Of a DNA stretch of 64,000 nucleotides, positions 30,933 to 38,853 are shown in pieces. Location of the stretch: assembly GCF_030269325.1 (NCBI RefSeq), contig NZ_BSTD01000003.1, positions 496,001-560,000 on the forward strand, written 5' to 3'. This DNA comes from Amycolatopsis sp. NBRC 101858 (GTDB taxonomy: Bacteria > Actinomycetota > Actinomycetes > Mycobacteriales > Pseudonocardiaceae). Each line of letters starts with the position of its first letter. Positions within the stretch are counted from its first letter, which is position 1. The notes below the pieces were generated by a model. The model was not told the origin of the DNA. It saw nothing but the letters and a program-made list of their open reading frames with translations, and made no database searches. The position numbers and the translations under genes are program-made.

Positions 30933-31934
30933 ATGAGTGACGAAGAGACGACACCGGCCGAAGAGACGGCCACGCCGGCCGAGGAGCCTCGTGCGCAGGA
31001 GACCGCCGCGCAGGCCGAGTCCGAGGAGCCTGCCGCCGAGCCGGGCGACGAGCTGGTCCGGATCGACGAGTTCGAGACCGACGTCCCGCTGGAGCTCGAC
31101 ATCGGCGTGACGATCGGGCGCGTCGAGGTGGTGCTGGAAGGCGGCTCCGGCGCCCGCGTCGAGCTGCGGCACGACCAGGGTGAGCAGCAGCCGTGGGTTG
31201 CGGGGGTCAACAACCTGCTGTCCTGGGTCGGCGAGCGCTTCGGCGACCAGCTGGGCGTCGACCCGTCGGGGGCCAACCCGGCCGAGGCGGTGCGGCAGAG
31301 CCGGATCGAGAAGCTCGGCAACCGGCTCGTGGTGCAGGCGCCGAAGGCGTGGCAGCTGCGCAACGTCGCGCTGTCGGTGATCGTGCGCGCCCCGGCGGGG
31401 TCGCACGTCGACGTGCGGGCCGGCGCGGCGGACGTCACGGTGACCGGCTCGGCCGGGCGCGTCGACCTGCTGACCGGCTCCGGCGAGGTCAAGCTCGACC
31501 GGGCCGACGGCTCGGCGACGGTCCGCACCGGCAGCGGCGGCATCAAGCTCGGCCCGACGCTCGGCGGGCTGCAGCTGCGCAGCGGCAGCGGCCACGTCGA
31601 GGCGTCGTCGATCGCGGGCTCCGCGACGCTGGCGACCGGCACCGGCGACGTCTGGCTGGGCGCGGTGTCGGGCGAGGTGATGGCCCGCACGGGCAGCGGC
31701 GACCTGTCGGTGGCCGACGCGGCGTCGGGCACGCTCGACCTGATCACCGGCTCCGGCGAGGTCCGCATCGGTATCCGCGGCGGCACGGCGGCGGAGGTCG
31801 ACCTGACTTCCAGCGGCGGCAAGGTGTCCAGTGAGCTGGACATCGCCGACAGCGCGCCGTCGGGTGGGGTGAAGCTGAAGGTGCGAGCCCGCACGGGCTC
31901 CGGCAACGCCGTGGTGACGCGCGCGGCCGGCTGA
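30933..31934 (+). CDS. DUF4097 beta-repeat protein
   Basis: A protein of 333 residues. The acidic low-complexity N terminus (1-45, many Glu/Ala) is followed by a domain with many short beta repeats of the type GSGEVKLDRADGSATVRTGSG and GTGDVWLGAVSGEVMARTGS, the putative-adhesin DUF4097 pattern forming a right-handed beta solenoid. No signal peptide or anchor is seen, so it may be cytoplasmic. The SD GAGGGG gives the ATG start. It is an operon partner of the HicB-like gene. Confidence 0.78.
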   Translation: MSDEETTPAEETATPAEEPRAQETAAQAESEEPAAEPGDELVRIDEFETDVPLELDIGVTIGRVEVVLEGGSGARVELRHDQGEQQPWVAGVNNLLSWVGERFGDQLGVDPSGANPAEAVRQSRIEKLGNRLVVQAPKAWQLRNVALSVIVRAPAGSHVDVRAGAADVTVTGSAGRVDLLTGSGEVKLDRADGSATVRTGSGGIKLGPTLGGLQLRSGSGHVEASSIAGSATLATGTGDVWLGAVSGEVMARTGSGDLSVADAASGTLDLITGSGEVRIGIRGGTAAEVDLTSSGGKVSSELDIADSAPSGGVKLKVRARTGSGNAVVTRAAG

Positions 31935-31950
31935 GGGAAAAGGGGGTGAC

Positions 31951-32120
31951 GGGCCGTTCCCGGCGGGGGTTTCCGGGGACGGCCCGTTTCTTCGCGTCCG
32001 TGCCGATCCGGCGGGGTTTCGGGAACGGCCCGTTTCTTCGCGTCCGTGCCGATCCGGCGGGGTTTCCGGGAACAGCCCGTTTCTTTGCGTCCGTGCCGAT
32101 CCGGCGGCGGTTTCCGGCTC
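31951..32120. repeat. 47-bp tandem repeats at convergent gene ends
   Basis: Three consecutive units (31981-32026, 32027-32073, 32074-32120; 46, 47, 47 bp), each with GTTTCTTCGCGTCCGTGCCG or a one-base variant, follow a partial inverted unit (31951-31980). GGGCCGTTCCC (31950-31960) can pair with GGGAACGGCCC (32021-32031). The last unit includes the stop codon of the leftward gene. It may serve as terminator. Confidence 0.75.
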
Positions 32121-33333
32121 AGCGCACCAGCTTCTTCAACGCCGGTGCCAGGTCGCCGCGGGACCCCACCGCCACGCCCGACAAGCCCAGCCACTCTGCC
32201 ATGTGCTTCAACTCCGCCGCCAGCTCCGGGAGCACCCGCGTCACGTCCGCGCCCTCCTCCGCGAACGCTCCCTGGACCCGCAGCACTCCGGCCGCGCGAT
32301 CGGACTTCAGGTCGACCCTCGCCGCCAGCTCGCCGTCCAGGAGGAACGGGAACACGTAGTACCCGTACACCCGCTTCGGCTCCGGGACGTAGATCTCGAT
32401 GCGGTAGTGGAACCCGAACAGCCGTTCCGTGCGGGCTCGTTCCCAGATCAGCGGGTCGAACGGGCACAGCAGCGCCCGGCCCGTGACCGCTCGGGGCGTG
32501 CGGGCCTCGACGTGGCGGTAGGCCGTTGCCTTCCAGCCGCGGACGGATAGGGGCTCCAGGGTTCCCGACTCCACCAGTTCCGCCACCGCCTGGCGGGCCG
32601 GGGCCGGGCCGAGGCGGTAGTAGTCGCGCAGGTCCGTCTCCGTCGCCACGCCCAGCGCCCGCGCCGATCGCTCGATCAGGCCCCGCGCGCCTTCCTCCGC
32701 CGACACCGACCGGGCGAGGACCTCCGGGGGGACCACCCGCTCGGTGAGGTCGTAGAGCCGTTCGAACGACCGGCGCGTGCCCGTGGTCAGCTGGCCGATC
32801 CCGAACAGGTACTCGCAGACGCGCTTGACCTCCGACCGCTCCCACCACGAGCCCGGGCCGCGCCGCTGCGCGTCCGCCGCGACCTCGCGCTCGATGCCGC
32901 CCGCGCCGATCGGGCCGAGCTCCTTCACCACCGACAGGATCTCCTCGACCAGCCCCGGCGACTTCTCGATCAGCGGCCCGTAGTGCTTCCACCAGCCGTC
33001 GCGCTTCGCGCCGGAACGGATCAGCGGCCAGTCCTCGACCGGCAGCAGGCTCGCCTCGTGCGCCCACGTCTCGACCAGCAGCCGGGGCCGGCGGGCCGAG
33101 TGCGCCCACGCCGCGCCGTCCAGCAGCGCGGGCTCGTACGCGCCCAGCCGCGAGAACACCGGCATGTAGTGCGCCCGGACCGCGACGTTCACCGAGTCCA
33201 GCTGCAGCAGCTGGACTCGCGACAGCACGCGTTTCAGGTGCCGCCGGGAAACCGGACCGGACGGACGGGGGTCGGCGAAGCCCTGTGCGGCCAGGAAGGT
33301 CTTCCGGGCCGTCGTGACGCTGATCGTTTGCAT
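32119..33333 (-). CDS. YcaQ/AlkZ-like winged-helix DNA glycosylase
   Basis: A protein of 404 residues of the HTH_42 family, whose characterised members (AlkZ, YcaQ) unhook interstrand crosslinks or remove alkylated purines. The catalytic QxD motif appears in QLLQLDSVNVAVRAHYM (about residue 43). WAHEASLLPVEDWPL, tandem winged helices (about 130-260) and the C-terminal FGFHYRIEIYVPEPKRVYGYYVFP-type strand region (in two parts around residue 335) are typical. YcaQ-type rather than self-resistance type is suggested by lack of a biosynthetic cluster. Confidence 0.8.
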   Translation of the reverse strand: MQTISVTTARKTFLAAQGFADPRPSGPVSRRHLKRVLSRVQLLQLDSVNVAVRAHYMPVFSRLGAYEPALLDGAAWAHSARRPRLLVETWAHEASLLPVEDWPLIRSGAKRDGWWKHYGPLIEKSPGLVEEILSVVKELGPIGAGGIEREVAADAQRRGPGSWWERSEVKRVCEYLFGIGQLTTGTRRSFERLYDLTERVVPPEVLARSVSAEEGARGLIERSARALGVATETDLRDYYRLGPAPARQAVAELVESGTLEPLSVRGWKATAYRHVEARTPRAVTGRALLCPFDPLIWERARTERLFGFHYRIEIYVPEPKRVYGYYVFPFLLDGELAARVDLKSDRAAGVLRVQGAFAEEGADVTRVLPELAAELKHMAEWLGLSGVAVGSRGDLAPALKKLVR

Positions 33334-33391
33334 GGTGCCGTCATGGTGCCACCCACCACCGACAAAAACGCGCACCGCTAAGTTCACAGCC

Positions 33392-33949
33392 ATGAGCGAC
33401 GCCGCCGTCCGCCCCGCCGACCTGTCCGACGCCGCGGAGATCGCCCGCATCCAGCGCGAAACCTGGCACGCCGCCTACGAGGACCTCCTCGGCAAGAGCG
33501 CACTGGCCGAGCTGGACGCCGCCGACCTCGTCGGCACCTGGACCGAGACCATCGACTACCCGGGCAGCGAGGTCTACGTCGCCACCGAGGGCGAGTTCAC
33601 CGTCGGGTTCTGCGTCGCGGGCCGGGCGCCCGAAGGCGAGGTCGCCGCAGCCGACGGCAGCCTGCCCGAGGACGCCGGCCGCACCGGCCTGGTCGCCACC
33701 CTGCTCGTCGAGCCGCGGTGGGGACGACGCGGGCACGCCGGGCGCCTACTCGCGACGGCCGCCGCGGGCCTGCGGGCCGACGGCGCCGCCCGCGGCATCG
33801 CCTGGGTCGCCCAGGGCGACCACGCCTCCCTCGGCTTCTACCGCCGGGCCGGCTGGAACCCCGACGGCACGGTCCGCACCCTCGACACCGGCGACCGCAT
33901 GGTCCGCGAAGTCCGCCTCACCGGCACCCTCGACCTCGCGCTCACCTGA
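33392..33949 (+). CDS. GNAT-family acetyltransferase
   Basis: A protein of 185 residues with AAVRPADLSDAAEIARIQRETW at the start and the acetyl-CoA loop EPRWGRRGHAGRLLATAA (about 106-123). It ends GFYRRAGWNPDGT near 150. Substrate unknown. TAAGTT lies seven bases before ATG, so the mRNA is probably leaderless. Its 3' third lies over the C-terminal codons of the opposite GtrA gene. Confidence 0.8.
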   Translation: MSDAAVRPADLSDAAEIARIQRETWHAAYEDLLGKSALAELDAADLVGTWTETIDYPGSEVYVATEGEFTVGFCVAGRAPEGEVAAADGSLPEDAGRTGLVATLLVEPRWGRRGHAGRLLATAAAGLRADGAARGIAWVAQGDHASLGFYRRAGWNPDGTVRTLDTGDRMVREVRLTGTLDLALT

Positions 33950-34417
33950 GCCGGCGTCGCGGAAGATCACCCACCGCATCACGGCGTACATGAACACGCC
34001 CTCGCCGGCGCCCGCGAGCACCCGTGACAGGTGGTATTCGACGCCCAGCGCCGTCAGGCCCGCGCCCACACCCAGCAAAAACGCCGCGTAATTGACAGCA
34101 ATCGCAACAATGTAAAGCAGCAGCTGGATTCCGACCGCGGCGTGGGAATGGAAGTTGAACGTCCGGTTCAGCGCGAAGCTCAACCCGAACGCGCAAACGT
34201 AGGAAACCGTGATCGCGAGCCACACGGGCCAGCCGGCCAGCCCGTGGAAAACGGTCAGCAGCCCCAGGTCGACGCCGAACGTGAAGCCGTTGATGAGGCA
34301 GAAGCCGAGAAACGTCGGCGCCACGATCCGCGACAACCCCAGCGGCAGTACCCGCACGATCGCCCGGCAGAGGGCACCGAATCGGTCAGCGGGCGTTCGG
34401 GAAAGGTCGGCGGCCAC
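33746..34417 (-). CDS. GtrA-family membrane protein with antisense-encoded tail
   Basis: Four-helix membrane protein of the GtrA family, which moves polyprenyl-linked sugars across the membrane for cell-surface glycans. Helices lie at about residues 33-52, 62-84, 95-117 and 122-145 (FLGFCLINGFTFGVDLGLL, ALNRTFNFHSHAA). The normal family end is near residue 155 (MRWVIFRD). The frame then continues 68 residues, rich in Gly/Ala/Glu, wholly antisense to the acetyltransferase gene. This tail is probably non-functional read-through. Confidence 0.75.
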   Translation of the reverse strand: MAADLSRTPADRFGALCRAIVRVLPLGLSRIVAPTFLGFCLINGFTFGVDLGLLTVFHGLAGWPVWLAITVSYVCAFGLSFALNRTFNFHSHAAVGIQLLLYIVAIAVNYAAFLLGVGAGLTALGVEYHLSRVLAGAGEGVFMYAVMRWVIFRDAGSGEREVEGAGEADFADHAVAGVEGADRAVGVPAGPAVEAEGGVVALGDPGDAAGGAVGPQARGGRRE

Positions 34418-34478
34418 CCCGTCAGCCTGGCAAGCAAAGGTGACCGCAGGCCGTCCGGCAGGTGATCTTCTGGTGCGA

Positions 34479-34508
34479 CCCCCCTACCGCATAGGGGGGT
34501 TAACCCCC
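34479..34508. promoter_or_regulatory. Overlapping palindromes upstream of a membrane protein gene
   Basis: CCCCCCTA (34479-34486) pairs with TAGGGGGG (34492-34499), and GGGGGTTAACCCCC (34495-34508) is itself a perfect palindrome sharing the G-run. The two structures are mutually exclusive. They lie between a divergent gene pair, so they may be an operator or an RNA switch. Confidence 0.45.
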
Positions 34509-34569
34509 GTGACTCCAGGTTTCGAACTGATAACTTGGAGGAACACGATCGAGCGCGGGAGGTGACACG

Positions 34570-35088
34570 ATGAGCTGGATTCTCTTGACGCTAGGGGTTG
34601 CGTTCGGTTCCGCCATCGTGCCGCTGATCAACGCCGAAGTGTTCCTGATCGGGCTCTGCGCGAGCCAGCCCGGGCTGCACTGGCTGTGGCTCGGCGCGGC
34701 GGTGGCCGTCGGGCAGATCGCCGGCAAGTCGCTCTACTTCCTCGCCGCGCGCGGCACGATCAAGCTGCCGAAGCCGCTGCACGACCGCCTCCACCGCGAG
34801 CGGCCGATGACGGCGCGGCGCGTGCGCTGGGAGCTGCGGACCAAGCGGCTGCGCGGCTGGATCGACCGGCTGCGCGAGCGCTGCCACCGGCACCCGCACT
34901 GGATGGCGGGGACGTACGGAGTGAGTTCGCTGGTGGGCCTGCCGCCGTTCATGGCGACGAGCGTGCTGGCCGGCGTGGTCCGCATGCGGCTCGTGACGTT
35001 CCTGACCACGGGCTTCGCCGGCCGGTGGGTCCGCTTCAGCTTGATCGCCGCTTCACCCGCGGTGTTCGCGGGCTGGCTGCACCACTGA
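34570..35088 (+). CDS. Small DedA/VTT-like membrane protein
   Basis: A protein of 172 residues: hydrophobic segments at about 3-25 and 33-55, a basic loop (60-115; RRVRWELRTKRLRGWIDRLRERCH), and two further hydrophobic stretches (YGVSSLVGLPPFMATSVLAGV and FLTTGFAGRWVRF). The GLPPF and GRWVRF elements resemble SNARE-associated/DedA proteins. Function unknown. The SD GGGAGGTG is strong. Confidence 0.65.
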   Translation: MSWILLTLGVAFGSAIVPLINAEVFLIGLCASQPGLHWLWLGAAVAVGQIAGKSLYFLAARGTIKLPKPLHDRLHRERPMTARRVRWELRTKRLRGWIDRLRERCHRHPHWMAGTYGVSSLVGLPPFMATSVLAGVVRMRLVTFLTTGFAGRWVRFSLIAASPAVFAGWLHH

Positions 35089-35090
35089 CG

Positions 35091-36197
35091 TCACCCTCGG
35101 GGTGCTTGCCGCCGGTAAACGAGCTGCCCCGCCACCGCCCCGCCGGCCGCGAGCACGAACGCCCACCCGCCGAGCGGCTCGACCAGCACCGCGACCAGGA
35201 AGCAGAAGGCCGCGAACCCACCGAGCCCGCGCAGCAGGCCCCGCATCGTCGCGGCCGCGGCCGGCGGGCCGCCCTGGGCCAGCGCGAACACCGCCACCAC
35301 ACTCAGCGCGGTCGGGAACGGCGCCAGCACCCCGGTGAGACCAGGCCCCAGCCACCCGGCGGCGGTGGTCACCACCAGGACGAGTCCCGCGGTCACCACG
35401 GCCCGGGCGGGCAGGTCCCACCACGGCAGGGCCACGGGCCCGGCCTCACCCGGCACCGGCGCGCCCTCGTCCGGCACCGCCTTGCCCTCGCCCGGCACCG
35501 GCCCGGCATCACCTGGCACCGGCCTGCCCTCGTCCGGCACCGGCCCGCCGCGCACTGGCCCAACCCCGCCACGCGCTGGCTCGACCTCACCCGGCACCGG
35601 CCCACCACGCGCCGGCTCAACCCCGCCGCGCACTGGCCCGGCATCACCCGGCACCGCCCTGCCCTCGCCCGACACCGGCCCGCCACCCGCCGGCTCAACC
35701 CCGCCGCGCACTGGCCCGGCCTCACCCGGCACCGCCCTGCCCTCGCCCGGCACCGGCCCACCACGCGCCGGCTCAACCCCGCCGCGCACTGGCCCGACCT
35801 CGCCCGGGACCGGCAGCAACCGCATGCCTGCCCAGGCCGCCGCCAGGGCGAGCCCCAGCGCCACCCAGACCGGGACCGGCGCGAACGAGAGCGCGAGGTC
35901 CAGCGACAGGCACACCAGCCAGCCCTGCAGCACCGTGCCCGCCCAGCCTCGCGCCCGCGACACCCGTGCGAAGACCACCGCGAACGCCGCCAGCGACACC
36001 AGCCCCAGCAGCGATGCCGAGGCGGCCCGCGCGGCGAACGCCGGGCCTTGCTCGAGGTAGGTGATCAGCAGGATCGGGCCCGCCACCAACGGCAACGCGA
36101 CCAGCAGGCCCGTCAGGCCCGGGCCCCAGCGCCGTCCGGCCAGCGATGACCCGACCACCAGGAGCGGCGCCAGGACGAGCTTCAGCAGCAGCGTCAC
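35091..36197 (-). CDS. Duplicated membrane protein with repeat-expanded linker
   Basis: A protein of 368 residues. The N half (1-130) has four helices, and the C half (about 259-365) has another four. Each half carries a similar element, GPGLTGLLVALP (about residue 25) and GPGLTGVLAPFP (about 285), indicating an ancient duplication. Between them is a Pro/Gly/Glu/Arg linker of about 124 residues made of 26-residue repeats. No family function is known to me. It ends three bases from the convergent gene. Confidence 0.65.
   Translation of the reverse strand: MTLLLKLVLAPLLVVGSSLAGRRWGPGLTGLLVALPLVAGPILLITYLEQGPAFAARAASASLLGLVSLAAFAVVFARVSRARGWAGTVLQGWLVCLSLDLALSFAPVPVWVALGLALAAAWAGMRLLPVPGEVGPVRGGVEPARGGPVPGEGRAVPGEAGPVRGGVEPAGGGPVSGEGRAVPGDAGPVRGGVEPARGGPVPGEVEPARGGVGPVRGGPVPDEGRPVPGDAGPVPGEGKAVPDEGAPVPGEAGPVALPWWDLPARAVVTAGLVLVVTTAAGWLGPGLTGVLAPFPTALSVVAVFALAQGGPPAAAATMRGLLRGLGGFAAFCFLVAVLVEPLGGWAFVLAAGGAVAGQLVYRRQAPRG
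35424..35795 (-). repeat. 78-bp coding minisatellite
   Basis: Three 26-codon units beginning GPVRGGVEPA, followed by shorter variants (GPVRGGPVPDEGRPVPG and on), encode the hydrophilic linker of the membrane protein. Repeat copies differ by a few substitutions, consistent with unequal crossing-over. The reading frame is kept because units are multiples of three. Confidence 0.8.
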
Positions 36198-36216
36198 CGG
36201 GTCCAGTCTGCCGGAC

Positions 36217-36663
36217 TCAGTGGTCGGCGGCTTCCAGCTCCACGGCCTTCTTCATCGTCTCGCGGGCCCGACGCCGGTCACCCGCGATGTCGTACGCGTA
36301 CGCCAGCTTGTACCAGGCTCGCCAGTTCTCCTGGTCCGCTTCGACCTCCGCGCGGCGGTCCTGGAACCACGCGTCGGCCGCGTCGCGATCCACGCGTCCG
36401 GAGGGACGGCGCGGCAGGTCCGAGACGTCCGGGAGCTCGCCCTCCGCGTCGAGCCGGCGGGACAGCCGCTGGATCTGGACGCCGTTGCGCCAGGTCACGA
36501 CGACGATCCAGATCCCCAGGATCGGCAGCAGCAGCACGCCGACACCCAGCGCGATGCCCGCGCCGGTCCCCGACGCGAACAGCGCGAACGCCCGGTCGGC
36601 GAGCAGCACCAGGTAGACGACCAGCGCCGCCGTCATCAGCAGCGCGACGTTGCGGGCCTTCAC
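36217..36663 (-). CDS. Membrane-anchored TPR-like protein
   Basis: A protein of 148 residues with two N-terminal helices (about 5-28 and 36-58), then a soluble part. It ends with a single TPR-like helix pair, ENWRAWYKLAYAYDIAGDRRRARETMKKAVELE (given by residues 112-144). GTG overlaps the dapB stop by four bases. A comparable membrane protein (Rv2772c) neighbours dapB in M. tuberculosis. Function unknown. Confidence 0.7.
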   Translation of the reverse strand: MKARNVALLMTAALVVYLVLLADRAFALFASGTGAGIALGVGVLLLPILGIWIVVVTWRNGVQIQRLSRRLDAEGELPDVSDLPRRPSGRVDRDAADAWFQDRRAEVEADQENWRAWYKLAYAYDIAGDRRRARETMKKAVELEAADH

Positions 36664-37400
36664 AGGTCGAGCACGTTCTCCAGGCCGACCGTCAGGCCGG
36701 GCCGCGCCACCACCGTGCGCACGCCGAGCAGCACGCCGGGCATGAACGACGTCCGGTCGAGCGAGTCGTGGCGGATGGTCAGGGTCTCCCCCTCGCCGCC
36801 GAACAGGATCTCCTCGTGCGCCACCAGGCCCGGCAGCCGGACCGAGTGCACCCGGACGTCCTCGACCGTCGCCCCGCGGGCGCCGTCCAGCTCGGCCGTC
36901 GTCGCGTCGGGCCCCGGCGTCACACCGGCTTCCGCGCGGGCCGCGGCGATCATCCGGGCGGTGTGCGCGGCGGTGCCCGAGGGCGCGTCCGCCTTGCGGT
37001 TGTGGTGCAGCTCGATGATCTCGGCGGACGCGTAGAACTTCGCCGCCTGGGCCGCGAACCGCATGGCCAGCACCGCGCCCAGGGCGAAGTTCGGCGCGAT
37101 CAGCACGCCCAGCGACGGCTTCGGCTCGAGCAGCGCCCGCAGCGCGGCCAGCCGCTCCTCGCTGAAGCCCGTGGTGCCGACGACCGCGTGGATGTCGTGC
37201 TCCACCAGGTACTTCAGGTTGTCCATGACGGCGTCGGGGTGGGTGAAGTCGACGACGACCTGAGCCTCGGCCAGCGCCGAGAAGTCGTCGCCCGCGTCCA
37301 ACGCGGCGACGACCTTCATGTCACCGGCACCTTCGACGGCGTTCACCACCGTCGCGCCCATCCGGCCGCGCGCGCCGAGCACACCGACGTTGATGGTCAT
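36660..37400 (-). CDS. dapB: 4-hydroxy-tetrahydrodipicolinate reductase
   Basis: NAD(P)H-dependent second enzyme of the diaminopimelate branch. The nucleotide loop is VGVLGARGRMGATVV (residues 5-19). FTHPDAVMDNL, VGTTGFSEERL and the catalytic ELHHNRKADAPSGTA (about residues 130-144) are all present. The length of 246 residues is normal. ATG overlaps the pepR stop by four bases. It is remote from dapA in this window. Confidence 0.94.
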   Translation of the reverse strand: MTINVGVLGARGRMGATVVNAVEGAGDMKVVAALDAGDDFSALAEAQVVVDFTHPDAVMDNLKYLVEHDIHAVVGTTGFSEERLAALRALLEPKPSLGVLIAPNFALGAVLAMRFAAQAAKFYASAEIIELHHNRKADAPSGTAAHTARMIAAARAEAGVTPGPDATTAELDGARGATVEDVRVHSVRLPGLVAHEEILFGGEGETLTIRHDSLDRTSFMPGVLLGVRTVVARPGLTVGLENVLDL

Positions 37401-38761
37401 GAAGCGATCACCTCGTGCAGATCGTCGGGAAGGTCGTCGGCGTGAGCGTACGGCCCGACGACCGCCGCCGCCGAGACCCCGCCCGGCCGCGCGAACAAAG
37501 TGCGAGCGAGCGCACACACCTCTTCGGTGGTGACGGCGTCGATGCGGGCGATCGTCTCGTCGACGCCCAGGTAGTGGCCGTAGTTGAGCTCGCTCTTGCC
37601 GATCCTCGACATCCGCGACGACGTGTCCTCCAGGCCCAGCACGATCCCGCCGCGCAGCTGGCCCTTGGCGCGGGCCACCTCGGCGTCGGTCAGGCCGTCG
37701 ACGCCGACCTTGTCGAGGACCTCGCGGATGACGCCCGCGACGTCGCCGAGCTTCTCCGGCTGGCAGCCCGCGTACACGGCCATGTGCCCGGTGTCGGCGT
37801 AGCTCGCCACCGACGAGTACACCTGGTAGGCCAGCCCGCGCCGCTCGCGGATCTCCTGGAACAGCCGCGACGACATGCCGCCGCCGAGCGCCGCGTTGAG
37901 CACCGACAGCGCGAAGCGGCGCTCGTCGTGGCGCGACAGCGACCGCAGGCCGAGCATCACGTGCGCCTGCTCGGTGTCGTCGGTGTGCAGGGCGAGCTTC
38001 GGGAGGGTCTTGATCCGGGCACGGCCCTCGCGCGGCGCGACCGGCGTCGCCGAGCCGGCCAGCTTGTCGCGCAACGCCTTGCGCACCAGGCGGAGCACCT
38101 GGCCGTGGTCGACGTTCCCGGCCACCGCCAGGACCATCCGCGGCAGCGTGTAGCGGCGCTTGTAGAAGTTGCGCAACGCCGCCGGCGACATCTCGATGAT
38201 CGACTTCTCGGTGCCCAGCACCGGGCGGCCCAGCGGGTGGTCGCCGAGGATCGCACTGACGAACGTCTCGTGCAGCAGGTCTTCGGGGTCGTCGTCGCGC
38301 ATGGAGATCTCTTCGAGGACGACGCTGCGTTCCATGTCCATGTCGCGGTCGGTGCAGAGCGCCTCGAACACGACGTCGGTGACCAGGTCCACGGCGAGCG
38401 GGAGGTCGGCGTCGAGCACCTGCGCGTAGTAGCAGGTGTGCTCCTTCGCCGTGAAGGCGTTGAACTCGCCGCCGACGGCGTCGATCTCCTCGGCGATCTG
38501 CGTCGCGTCGCGGTTCTTGGTGCCCTTGAACAGCAGGTGCTCGAGGTAGTGCGCGGCACCGGCGACGGCGACCGGCTCGTCGCGGGAGCCGATGCCCACC
38601 CACAGCCCGACCGTGGCCGAGCGGGACGCCGGGACGTGCTCGGTGATCACGCGCAGACCGCCGGGCAGGACGCTGCGCTTGACGACCGCACCGTCCGGAG
38701 TGGACTCGAGCGTGCGGGTGGTGCCGACGGGCTGCTCGTGCCCGGAAACCTGCCGTGCCAT
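37397..38761 (-). CDS. pepR: M16-family zinc peptidase (PepR)
   Basis: Processing-peptidase-like protein of 454 residues. The inverted zinc motif HYLEHLLFKGT (HxxEH, near residue 62) and downstream Glu region (TAKEHTCYYAQVL) mark an active M16 beta-type subunit. The C-terminal half lacks the motif, as expected. ATG 38761 has AAGGA nearby; GTG 38776 would add five residues. It lies downstream of the pnp terminator and couples to dapB. In mycobacteria the pnp-pepR order is the same. Confidence 0.88.
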   Translation of the reverse strand: MARQVSGHEQPVGTTRTLESTPDGAVVKRSVLPGGLRVITEHVPASRSATVGLWVGIGSRDEPVAVAGAAHYLEHLLFKGTKNRDATQIAEEIDAVGGEFNAFTAKEHTCYYAQVLDADLPLAVDLVTDVVFEALCTDRDMDMERSVVLEEISMRDDDPEDLLHETFVSAILGDHPLGRPVLGTEKSIIEMSPAALRNFYKRRYTLPRMVLAVAGNVDHGQVLRLVRKALRDKLAGSATPVAPREGRARIKTLPKLALHTDDTEQAHVMLGLRSLSRHDERRFALSVLNAALGGGMSSRLFQEIRERRGLAYQVYSSVASYADTGHMAVYAGCQPEKLGDVAGVIREVLDKVGVDGLTDAEVARAKGQLRGGIVLGLEDTSSRMSRIGKSELNYGHYLGVDETIARIDAVTTEEVCALARTLFARPGGVSAAAVVGPYAHADDLPDDLHEVIAS

Positions 38762-38783
38762 GGGTTCCTTACTCACGATGCCG

Positions 38784-38821
38784 CGAAGGCCTCCCCGCCG
38801 GAATCGGCGAGGAGGCCTTCG
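38784..38821 (-). terminator. Terminator after pnp
   Basis: CGAAGGCCTCC (38784-38794) pairs with GGAGGCCTTCG (38811-38821), with an inner CCGCC/GGCG pairing. It lies 30 bases past the pnp stop and just before pepR, so pepR may receive only read-through or have its own promoter. Confidence 0.7.
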
Positions 38822-38853
38822 ACGGACCTGTCTTGAACCGGACGAGCCGGGTC

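Noticed and set aside
30409..31934. Complete HicAB toxin-antitoxin module
   Set aside because: The first gene has an RHH domain, but no HicA-like small RNase gene is adjacent; the partner is a beta-solenoid DUF4097 protein.
35335..36060. Plus-strand Thr/Pro/Ser repeat frame
   Set aside because: Antisense of the minisatellite in the membrane protein gene; that strand has a start, helices on both sides and an end at a gene boundary.
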